In this document: positions 1-5,300 of the stretch, one piece after another | Layout: each line of letters opens with the position of its first letter | Position numbering within the stretch: the stretch's first letter is position 1 | From: Oscillospiraceae bacterium | Lineage (GTDB): Bacteria > Bacillota > Clostridia > Oscillospirales > Oscillospiraceae | DNA length: 5,599 bases | Direction: 5' to 3' | NCBI GenBank assembly: GCA_017458025.1 | Contig: JAFTGG010000020.1 | Location: 1-5,599 of the forward strand | Made by a program: the position numbers and the translations under genes | Notes under the pieces: model-generated | Told to the model about the DNA's origin: nothing | Database searches by the model: none | Seen by the model: the letters and a program-made list of their open reading frames with translations, nothing else

Positions 1-1
1 C

Positions 2-148
2 GCCGGACGGCTGGATGCGCTGCGAAACGCCAGGGCCGCCGGCTTTCGCGCCGCGGCGGTCCGCGGCGCGGCGGACGCGGACGAGTGGTCGGCAATGCGC
101 GCCGAGGCGGACGAGACCGTGGAGGAATATGAGGATTTTTTGGCGTGA
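2..148 (+). CDS. C-terminal end of a probable HAD-family phosphatase (partial)
   Basis: An open frame enters from the left edge and stops at TGA 146-148, leaving 48 residues. The piece contains a segment reading LDALRNARAAGFRAAAV, then DADEW, and an acidic end (VEEYEDFLA). In HAD-superfamily phosphatases of the beta-phosphoglucomutase/phosphoglycolate phosphatase type, the last motif is followed by a helix and strand of the form (E/D)-A-L-x-A-(x)n-A-G-F-x-V-x-x-V, a D/E-W stretch and a C-terminal helix; this fragment fits that layout. The catalytic DxD, Thr/Ser and Lys motifs would lie outside the window, so the call rests on resemblance of the tail alone. The amino-acid composition and GC-rich third positions fit a real gene. 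No clear terminator follows it, so read-through into the next gene is possible. Confidence 0.45.
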   Translation, partial: AGRLDALRNARAAGFRAAAVRGAADADEWSAMRAEADETVEEYEDFLA

Positions 149-162
149 TTTCTATTTCGCTG

Positions 163-190
163 TAGCTTTTTTGTAAAAATGTGGTAGAAT
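163..190 (+). promoter_or_regulatory. Possible sigma-A type promoter for the CofE-like gene
   Basis: In this A/T-rich gap, TAGAAT at 185-190 is a good -10 candidate, preceded by TGTGG, similar to the extended -10 common in Gram-positive bacteria. A -35 element at normal distance is poor (TAGCTT, 163-168). TTGTAA at 171-176 looks more like a -35 but is only 8 bases from this -10. Transcription from here would begin near 197 and give a leader of about 100 bases. Read by eye only. Confidence 0.35.
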
Positions 191-202
191 ATCCACGATA
201 TA

Positions 203-272
203 GTAAGCGGCATTGAAAACGGCGCTTACGATCAAGCCATATTTCTCGGCTCCCGCGAAGCGGCGGGAGAAA
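203..272 (+). promoter_or_regulatory. Leader with two hairpins upstream of the CofE-like gene
   Basis: Two inverted repeats lie between the putative promoter and the ribosome-binding site. GTAAGCG 203-209 pairs with CGCTTAC 223-229 around a 13-base loop. CTCCCGC 250-256 pairs with GCGGGAG 263-269 around a 6-base loop. TTTCTC 242-247 could compete for GAGAAA 267-272. Neither hairpin is followed by a T run, so they are not typical terminators. I do not recognise a known riboswitch class. Confidence 0.35.
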
Positions 273-299
273 TGACGATCATACAAAGGAAGATTCGAT

Positions 300-1016
300 A
301 TGGAATTTACCGCCAACGACAAGAAAAACGTCGCCATCGAGACGAGCACCGGCAGCTATGACCGCTGCGCGATCCGGACCCACTTCATCGAGATCGGCGA
401 GGACTACAACGAGCTGGTCGAGCGCTACGTCAAGCCCTTGTGGCAGGAGGGGGACCTGCTCGCCGTCAGCGAGAAGATCGTCTCGCTGTGCCAGAAGAAC
501 GTCGTGTACCGCAAGGACATGAAGATCTCCTGGCTCGCGAAGTTCCTGAGCCGCTTCGCCACCCAGCACAACAGCGCGGGCATCGGCGTGGGCGACGTAT
601 ATAAGATGCAGTTCGCCATTGACCGCTGCGGCGCGCTGAAGGTGTTCTGGGCGGCGGTCTGCGCGGGCTTTGGCAAGCTCGTCGGCAAGAAGGGCGTCTT
701 CTACGACATGGTCGGCGACGAGGTGCGCGGGCTCGACGGCTTCTATCCCGACGTTTTCCCCGTCTACGGCGAATTTGGCATTCCCCTGCCGAAGAACCCG
801 AACGGCGTCTGCAACGAGATTCGCGAGAAGACCGGCGTCGCGACGATGATCATCGACGCGAACGATTTCACGCGCGATATCCTCGGCAAGAGCGGCGACG
901 TCACGCTCACCGACGAGCAGCTATGCGAAATTATCAGGGACAATCCCGCGGGACAGGACGATCAATGCACGCCGTTTATACTGATCCGCAAACGCGAAGA
1001 ACCAACCGCAGAATAA
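300..1016 (+). CDS. CofE-like protein (coenzyme F420-0:L-glutamate ligase family)
   Basis: This 238-residue protein resembles the F420-0:gamma-glutamyl ligase family (CofE; N-terminal domain of FbiB), whose characterised members add glutamate to F420-0 using GTP. The best matching segment is residues 50-65 (EGDLLAVSEKIVSLCQ), like the family's strand-loop-helix GD-x-(L/V)-x(2)-(S/T)-(E/Q)-K-I-V-S. Other landmarks are SWLAKFLSRF (77-86), GIGVGDVYKMQFAI (94-107), IIDANDF (184-190) and DNPAGQDDQCTP (214-225). These match a branch found in Firmicutes rather than archaeal CofE; the archaeal D-(S/T)-x-G-R-P-W-R stretch is not visible. The substrate is therefore unknown. It is probably cytoplasmic, with no signal peptide. 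Start choice: AAAGGAAG (285-292) lies 7 bases before the ATG. The gene stands alone between a possible promoter and a strong terminator. No other F420 gene is in view. Confidence 0.82.
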   Translation: MEFTANDKKNVAIETSTGSYDRCAIRTHFIEIGEDYNELVERYVKPLWQEGDLLAVSEKIVSLCQKNVVYRKDMKISWLAKFLSRFATQHNSAGIGVGDVYKMQFAIDRCGALKVFWAAVCAGFGKLVGKKGVFYDMVGDEVRGLDGFYPDVFPVYGEFGIPLPKNPNGVCNEIREKTGVATMIIDANDFTRDILGKSGDVTLTDEQLCEIIRDNPAGQDDQCTPFILIRKREEPTAE

Positions 1017-1044
1017 AAAATGCCGCCCGCGGGCGGCATTTTTT
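1015..1044 (+). terminator. Rho-independent terminator after the CofE-like gene
   Basis: This is a perfect 30-base palindrome: A6, TGCCGCCCG, CGGGCGGCA, T6. In RNA it would form a GC-rich stem (TGCCGCC 1021-1027 with GGCGGCA 1032-1038, CGCG loop) flanked by A and U runs. It overlaps the last two bases of the TAA stop codon. Because it is symmetric it could also stop transcription arriving from the right. Confidence 0.93.
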
Positions 1045-1072
1045 GTAACCTTTTTTTGTTTTTTCCGTCTAA
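1044..1072 (+). promoter_or_regulatory. ECF-sigma-type promoter, probably autoregulatory
   Basis: TGTAACC (1044-1050) and CGTCTAA (1066-1072) match the two halves of ECF sigma promoters: a -35 with a central AAC and a -10 with CGTC. Exactly 16 bases lie between AAC and CGTC, and a T-rich spacer follows the -35 as in Bacillus ECF promoters. Transcription would begin around 1076-1079, 10-15 bases before the Shine-Dalgarno of the sigma gene. ECF sigma factors commonly transcribe their own operons, so this is probably recognised by the product of the gene at 1105. That assignment is inference. Confidence 0.75.
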
Positions 1073-1104
1073 AGGGGTGAAAAGCTTTTCAAGGCGGTGA
1101 ACGC

Positions 1105-1659
1105 ATGACCGACGAGCAGATCGTTAATCTGTATTGGCAAAAGGACGAGGCCGCGCTGCGCGAGAGCGAGCGCGCTTACGGCGCGTATTGCCGCGCGCTG
1201 GCAAAGCGCATCGTCTCCGCCGAGGACGCAAGCGAGTGCGTCAACGACGCGTACTTCCGCGCTTGGGGCGCCATTCCGCCGGAGCGGCCGGCGCATCGGC
1301 GCGCGGTCCTCGCCAAGCTGACGCGCAACGCCGCGCTCGACCGCTATCGGGCGTATGCCGCCGAAAAGCGCGGGGGCAGTGAGGCGCACGCGGTGCTGGA
1401 CGAGCTCGCGGAGGTGCTCGGCGGGCGCGAGGACGCCGAAGGCGCGGTCGCGGCGAAGGAGCTGGGCGAGGCGGTCAGCCGCTTCGTGCGCGGCCTGCCG
1501 CGGCGCGAGGGCGACGTGTTCGTCCGCCGCTGCTTCTTCGCCGACACGACGGCGGAGATCGCCAAACGGTACGGCATGACGGAGAACAACGTCAAGGTCA
1601 CGCTTTCGCGGACGCGAAAAAAGCTGCGGATTTACCTGGAAAGCGAGGGGTACTTATGA
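1105..1659 (+). CDS. ECF-like sigma-70 family RNA polymerase sigma factor
   Basis: This 184-residue protein has the two-domain build of an extracytoplasmic-function sigma factor, which directs RNA polymerase to a small regulon. Region 2 spans about residues 15-90, with the typical acidic/aromatic helix DASECVNDAYFRAWGAIP (41-58) and LTRNAALDRYRA (72-83). A variable linker (90-125) leads to region 4 (about 126-178), whose helix-turn-helix is AEIAKRYGMTENNVKVTLSR (150-169), followed by TRKKLRIYLE. Length is normal for ECF factors. Start choice: AAGGCGGTG (1091-1099) precedes the ATG by 5 bases. It sits directly behind an ECF-type promoter, and its TGA overlaps the ATG of the membrane-protein gene (ATGA, 1656-1659), so the two are probably translationally coupled. 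Its inducing signal cannot be read from the sequence. Confidence 0.93.
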   Translation: MTDEQIVNLYWQKDEAALRESERAYGAYCRALAKRIVSAEDASECVNDAYFRAWGAIPPERPAHRRAVLAKLTRNAALDRYRAYAAEKRGGSEAHAVLDELAEVLGGREDAEGAVAAKELGEAVSRFVRGLPRREGDVFVRRCFFADTTAEIAKRYGMTENNVKVTLSRTRKKLRIYLESEGYL

Positions 1660-2897
1660 ATAAACAGTTGCTTTTTGACAGCTTTTCCCATTTGGACGAA
1701 AGCCTGCTGGAGCGGAGCGAAGCGCCAAAGCAGCGCGTCGCGTGGCAGAAATGGGCGGGCATAGCGGCATGTGTCGCGCTGATTGCAGCGCTGGTCATAC
1801 CGAAGGCGGTACAGGCGGACCCGAAATTGGGTATCCACATTTCGCGGCCCCGCTACCTGGGCGAATCGTTTGAGTCGATGGTCCGGCGCTTCAACCCGAC
1901 CGACAGCGTCGAGGCGGAGGACGCGGAGAAGTGGGACGCGATTATCGAGAGCTATGAGCCGTCAGTGATCGAGGCGGCTGTGCCGAACGGCACGGAAGGC
2001 GATGCCCCCGTCGTCGGCGGCGCGGCGGCTATGCTGCCGGACGGCGGCTCGGCGGAAATCTCCCTGACGCCGATGATATCCTCCTACAAGACGGACGGCG
2101 AAGCCTGCTATGTCGCGCCGAAAAACGGCGAGGTCAATCTCTCGGTTCCGCTGCGCGAAGCGATGGACGAATACGGCGACGGCGCCCGCTACCGCGTGGT
2201 AGTCGACCTGTTCCGCGACGAACAGCCGCTTCCGGCGGAGGGCTTTGAGGCTCATGACGAGATCGACCGCCTCGCCGCGCTGGGCTATAGTTCGGGATTG
2301 GAGAGCTATTACGACCACGGCGTTTTGGAGAACGCGTATTTCACGCTCCACGCGACCCGCGGCCAGCTTAAAAGCTTCGCGGCGAGCGGCGAATACGGTT
2401 ACATGCTGTTTCTCTACGCCGAGCGCGTGCCGGATTATGGCCCCGATACGCCCGTGACCTTCTCCTCCGGCGGCATCGCCGTGGACGAGGAGCCCACGGA
2501 CACGATCGCGGTCACGCCGCCGTTTTCCGGCGAGCACCTGACGCAGGAGCAGGCGTACGCCGACACGGATCTCGGCGCGTACCTCTGCGAGCCGCCCGCG
2601 GGCTTTGGCGAGCGGGAGTTCCTCCGCATGGACGGTATCCTGACGGCAAACTTCCTGCGGGGCTACGACTACGTATCGTGGCACGTCTCCCGCAACACAA
2701 GCGACGCGGCGGTCGCCGCCGCCGACTTGACGGCGGAGCTGATCGCGGAGCGCATGTATCGCGCGGACGATGCGGGCGACACCGACGGCCTCCGCATCAT
2801 GAACTTCTGCGTAGATTACGGCGGCATTTTCATCCGCGTGACCGCAAAAGGGGTGACCCCCGAATGGCTGTACAGCCAGCTTGCCGCCCTATCATAA
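1656..2897 (+). CDS. Single-pass membrane protein paired with the sigma factor; putative anti-sigma/sensor
   Basis: This 413-residue protein has a short cytoplasmic head (1-32) with an amphipathic acidic stretch (FDSFSHLDESLLER, 7-20) and basic residues, one transmembrane helix (WAGIAACVALIAALVIP, 33-49), and a long extracytoplasmic part. That layout fits membrane anti-sigma factors: the head would hold the sigma factor and the outer part would sense. The head has no cysteine before residue 39, so the classical zinc-binding HxxxCxxC anti-sigma motif is absent. The outer part has a Gly/Ala/Pro-rich linker (108-132), a middle segment (about 145-260; VPLREAMDEYGDGARYRVVV and FTLHATRGQLKSF) and a C-terminal segment (about 294-413; YLCEPPAGFGEREF and GGIFIRVTAKGVTPEWLYSQL) that recalls C-terminal domains of clostridial sigma-partner proteins such as DUF4367. 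Translation starts at the ATGA overlap, with GAGGGG (1645-1650) as ribosome-binding site. The anti-sigma role is inferred from operon context and topology. Confidence 0.72.
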   Translation: MNKQLLFDSFSHLDESLLERSEAPKQRVAWQKWAGIAACVALIAALVIPKAVQADPKLGIHISRPRYLGESFESMVRRFNPTDSVEAEDAEKWDAIIESYEPSVIEAAVPNGTEGDAPVVGGAAAMLPDGGSAEISLTPMISSYKTDGEACYVAPKNGEVNLSVPLREAMDEYGDGARYRVVVDLFRDEQPLPAEGFEAHDEIDRLAALGYSSGLESYYDHGVLENAYFTLHATRGQLKSFAASGEYGYMLFLYAERVPDYGPDTPVTFSSGGIAVDEEPTDTIAVTPPFSGEHLTQEQAYADTDLGAYLCEPPAGFGEREFLRMDGILTANFLRGYDYVSWHVSRNTSDAAVAAADLTAELIAERMYRADDAGDTDGLRIMNFCVDYGGIFIRVTAKGVTPEWLYSQLAALS

Positions 2898-3019
2898 CGC
2901 GCCCGTATCCCCGAACGATGCACGCACCCGCGAAAGCAGCAAAGGCGGGGCCGTGAGGCAGTCGAGGCACAGGCAGTTCGACAAGCGGACGGCTGCACCA
3001 AGCGACAAGGATACAAAAG
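2898..3019. other. Intergenic stretch without recognised content
   Basis: About 120 bases lie between the stop codon of the membrane protein and the terminator hairpin. I see no convincing gene, promoter or RNA here. Short frames cross it on both strands but lack ribosome-binding sites and recognisable motifs. It is probably the 3' untranslated region of the sigma operon. Confidence 0.5.
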
Positions 3020-3057
3020 AAAGGCGACCCGCGCATTCTGGTGCGCGGGTCGCCTTT
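3020..3057. terminator. Strong bidirectional terminator between convergent operons
   Basis: A perfect 16-bp stem (AAAGGCGACCCGCGCA 3020-3035 with its complement 3042-3057) closes a 6-base loop, TTCTGG. On the plus strand it is followed by TTTGCGTTTTT. On the minus strand it is followed by CTTTTGT. It can therefore end both the sigma-factor operon coming from the left and the rnf operon coming from the right. Confidence 0.92.
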
Positions 3058-3060
3058 GCG

Positions 3061-3120
3061 TTTTTCCTTTCTTTGGAAGTCTGAAACCGTTTCTTTCCTT
3101 TTTAAGAAAAAGGAAAGAAA
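3061..3120. repeat. Mirror repeat plus palindrome of purine/pyrimidine tracts
   Basis: TTTTTCCTTTCTTT at 3061-3074 is the exact mirror image (same strand, reversed) of TTTCTTTCCTTTTT at 3090-3103. The second copy also forms a perfect 14-bp inverted repeat with 3107-3120 around a 3-base AAG loop. The palindrome begins 5 bases after the rnfB stop codon on the minus strand, so it would form an A/U-rich hairpin at the 3' end of the rnf transcript. No U run follows it directly, so it is a poor terminator by itself. Confidence 0.8.
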
Positions 3121-3125
3121 TGGTG

Positions 3126-4046
3126 TCAGGACGGATTTGCGGGAGCCGCTGCAGCCGCAGCCTCGGCGGCCTTCTTCTCCTCCGCAGCCTTCTTCGCCGC
3201 GGCGGCGCGCTCGGCGGCGGCCTTCTGCGCGGCCTTGAACTTCTCCTTCTCCTCCGGAGTCGGGATCGGCTCGATGGCGTTCTTCGGGCACGCCTTGGCG
3301 CACATCTTGCAGTTCACGCACTTCGCGTAGTCGATGACCGCGACGTTGTTCACGACGTGGATCGCGTCCTTCTTGCAGGTGCGCTCGCACATGCCGCAGG
3401 CAATGCAGGAGTTGGCGCAGACCTTGGTCACGGCGGGACCGCGATCCTTATTGTTGCAGTTGACGAACACCTGCTGCTTGTACGGCACCTCGACGATGAT
3501 GTGGCGCGGACAGGCCTCGCGGCAGGCGCCGCAGTTCGTGCACTTCTCCTTGTCCACCTCGGCGACGCCCTTGTCGTTGATGTGGATCGCGTCGAACTGA
3601 CATGCCTTGACACATTCGCCGAAGCCGAGGCAGCCAAACTGACATGCCGTCGGGCCGCCGGCGACCTTCGTCGCGGCGAGGCAACTGGGCGTGCCGACAT
3701 AGTCGAAGTTCTTGACGCAGTTTTCGCCGCCGTTGCAGATGACGTGGGCGACCTTTTTCTCGCCCGCGGCGGCCTCGACGCCAATGATGGCGGCGATCTT
3801 CGCCGCGCCCTCGGCGCCCGCGGGCGCGCAGGCGGTGACGGGCGCCTTACCGGCAAGGATCGCCTCGGCGCAGCCGGCGCAGCCGGGATAGCCGCAGCCG
3901 CCGCAGTTCGCGCCGGCGAGGGCGCCCTGGATCTCGGGGAGCCTCGGGTCGACCTCGACCTCGAAGATCTTCGCGGCGAACGCGAGGATCAGGCCGAAGA
4001 TGATGGCGATGACGCCGAGAATGATGACAGCATATACGATAGTCAT
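3126..4046 (-). CDS. rnfB: Rnf complex subunit RnfB, multi-cluster iron-sulfur protein
   Basis: RnfB carries electrons from reduced ferredoxin into the membrane part of the ferredoxin:NAD+ oxidoreductase (Rnf). The 306 residues begin with a membrane anchor (about 3-25), then a four-cysteine domain NCGGCGYPGC (47-56) with C48, C51, C56 and C73. A conserved central region follows (C104, C110, C122). Next come ferredoxin-like clusters: C135/C139/C145/C149, with unusual spacing in CQFGCLGFGECVKAC; C169/C172/C175/C179; C214/C217/C220/C224; and C243/C246/C249/C253. There are 26 cysteines in all. Residues 263-306 form a Lys/Ala/Glu-rich tail, probably helical. The ATG is preceded by AAGGAGGG, which overlaps the rnfA stop codon 12 bases upstream, so the genes are closely coupled. 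It is the last gene of the operon; hairpins and a terminator follow within 110 bases. Confidence 0.97.
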   Translation of the reverse strand: MTIVYAVIILGVIAIIFGLILAFAAKIFEVEVDPRLPEIQGALAGANCGGCGYPGCAGCAEAILAGKAPVTACAPAGAEGAAKIAAIIGVEAAAGEKKVAHVICNGGENCVKNFDYVGTPSCLAATKVAGGPTACQFGCLGFGECVKACQFDAIHINDKGVAEVDKEKCTNCGACREACPRHIIVEVPYKQQVFVNCNNKDRGPAVTKVCANSCIACGMCERTCKKDAIHVVNNVAVIDYAKCVNCKMCAKACPKNAIEPIPTPEEKEKFKAAQKAAAERAAAAKKAAEEKKAAEAAAAAAPANPS

Positions 4047-4058
4047 GTTCTTCCCTCC

Positions 4059-4649
4059 TTACATCGGCCACACTTCGAGGCCGGAGAAGCCCATAAACGC
4101 GAGGGCGAGCAGGCCGGAAGTGATCAGCGCGATCGGGAACCCCTCGAAGGACTTGGGATAGTCGCTGAACTCCGTGCGCTCGCGCACCGTGGAGAACAGG
4201 TAGATCGCCAGCAGGAAGCCGAGGCCGCCGGTGATGCCGTAGACCACGGACTCGATAAAGTTGTACTCGTTCTGGACGTTCAGCAGCGCCACGCCGAGCA
4301 CCGCGCAGTTCGTGGTGATCAGCGGCAGATAGACGCCGAGCGCCGTGTACAGCGACGGCATCGACTTTTTAAGGAACATCTCGATGAACTGCACCAGCGA
4401 CGCGATGACCAGAATGAACGCGACGGTCTGCATGAACTCCAGGCCGAGCTTCACGAGAATGATGTTCACCGCGTAGGTGATGGCGGAGGCGATGCCCATG
4501 ACGAACGTGACCGCGATGCCCATACCGATGGCGGTATCGGACTTCTTGGAAACGCCGAGGAACGGGCAGATGCCGAGGAACTGCGCGAAGATAAAGTTAT
4601 TCGTCAAAATCGCGCCGAGGGAGATGGCGAGCAGTCTTGTCACTTCCAT
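4059..4649 (-). CDS. rnfA: Rnf complex membrane subunit RnfA
   Basis: RnfA is an integral membrane subunit of Rnf, homologous to NqrE of the Na+-pumping NADH:quinone reductase. With RnfE it forms the core through which electrons cross the membrane. The 196 residues match the family's usual length and are mostly hydrophobic, with about six transmembrane helices. Diagnostic segments are LTNNFIFAQFLGICPFLGVS (15-34) and YLPLITTNCAVLGVALLNVQ (107-126). C28 and C115 correspond to the conserved cysteines that, with those of RnfE, ligate an iron-sulfur cluster inside the membrane in Nqr/Rnf structures. The start shares one base with the rnfE stop codon (TAATG, 4647-4651 on the minus strand). AAAGGAGG (4660-4667) inside the end of rnfE is the ribosome-binding site. 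Confidence 0.97.
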   Translation of the reverse strand: MEVTRLLAISLGAILTNNFIFAQFLGICPFLGVSKKSDTAIGMGIAVTFVMGIASAITYAVNIILVKLGLEFMQTVAFILVIASLVQFIEMFLKKSMPSLYTALGVYLPLITTNCAVLGVALLNVQNEYNFIESVVYGITGGLGFLLAIYLFSTVRERTEFSDYPKSFEGFPIALITSGLLALAFMGFSGLEVWPM

Positions 4650-5281
4650 TACTCAGCAGCCTCCTTTCCCTCTTTCGCTTCGGCCTTGGCCTTGCTCTTG
4701 TTCAGCGCCCACTGCATCGCCGCGATCAGCGCGCCGAGGCAGAGGAAGCCGCCGACCGGCAGCGTCAGGATACCGGCGGGGGTGTAGCCCTTGGGCATGA
4801 TCTGGATGTCGAAGAACGTGCCCATGCCGAAGATCTCGCGAAACGCGCAGAGGATAATCAGCACCGCCGTGTAGCCGAGGCCCTGGCAGACGCCGTCCGC
4901 GAACGACGCGGCGACGGTGTTCTTGCTGGCGAACGCCTCGGCGCGGCCGAGGATGATGCAGTTGACGACAATCAGCGGAATAAACACGCCGAGGGACTTC
5001 GCGATGTCGGGGAAGAACGCCTGCAGGCTCAGGTCGACCATCGTGACGAAGCCCGCGATGACGACGATGAAGCACGCGATGCGCACCTCGTCGGGAATGA
5101 TCTTGCGCAGCAGCGCGATGAAGATGTTGGCGAGCGTCAGGATAATGAGCACCGAGACGCCCATGCCGATGCCGTTGGACATTTTGGTCGTGATCGCCAT
5201 CGTCGAGCACATGCCGAGCAGCTGCACCGTGACGGGGTTGTTGGTGATCAGACCTTCCTTTAACTGTTTGCCGAAATTCAT
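4649..5281 (-). CDS. rnfE: Rnf complex membrane subunit RnfE
   Basis: RnfE is homologous to NqrD and to its partner RnfA, with which it forms a pseudo-symmetric membrane core. The 210 residues contain about six hydrophobic helices. Diagnostic segments are LITNNPVTVQLLGMCSTMAI (11-30) and FIPLIVVNCIILGRAEAFAS (100-119), the counterparts of the two RnfA motifs. C25 and C108 are the conserved cluster-ligating cysteines. The C-terminus is a hydrophilic Lys/Glu/Ala-rich tail (193-210). The ATG is preceded by a G-rich site (AAAGGGGG, 5292-5299 read on the minus strand) about 10 bases away. rnfG ends 19 bases upstream, and rnfA begins at the last base of the rnfE stop codon. Confidence 0.97.
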   Translation of the reverse strand: MNFGKQLKEGLITNNPVTVQLLGMCSTMAITTKMSNGIGMGVSVLIILTLANIFIALLRKIIPDEVRIACFIVVIAGFVTMVDLSLQAFFPDIAKSLGVFIPLIVVNCIILGRAEAFASKNTVAASFADGVCQGLGYTAVLIILCAFREIFGMGTFFDIQIMPKGYTPAGILTLPVGGFLCLGALIAAMQWALNKSKAKAEAKEGKEAAE

Positions 5282-5300
5282 AACGTCTGTTCCCCCTTTC

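Noticed and set aside
152..349. 65-codon minus-strand frame in the gap before the CofE-like gene
   Set aside because: It overlaps the start of that gene and the hairpins, has no good ribosome-binding site, and shows no recognised similarity.
909..1119. 12-base direct repeat ACCGACGAGCAG (909-920 and 1108-1119)
   Set aside because: Both copies encode Thr-Asp-Glu-Gln within unrelated genes; this is a chance match of common GC-rich codons.
1962..2684. 240-codon open frame on the minus strand inside the membrane-protein gene
   Set aside because: It lies opposite a real gene that has a coupled start and recognisable segments; the translation has no motif and appears to be a GC-bias shadow.
2830..3390. 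186-codon minus-strand frame crossing the intergenic region into rnfB
   Set aside because: Most of it is rnfB in the wrong frame, and it runs through the terminator hairpin. I considered a frameshifted rnfB extension, but the true rnfB frame ends cleanly at 3126 after a typical tail.
3120..4787. 555-codon open frame on the plus strand opposite rnfB, rnfA and part of rnfE
   Set aside because: It is exactly antisense to well-recognised genes, has low-complexity Arg/Asp/Ala/Leu-rich composition typical of the reverse of GC-rich codons, and shows no recognisable domain.
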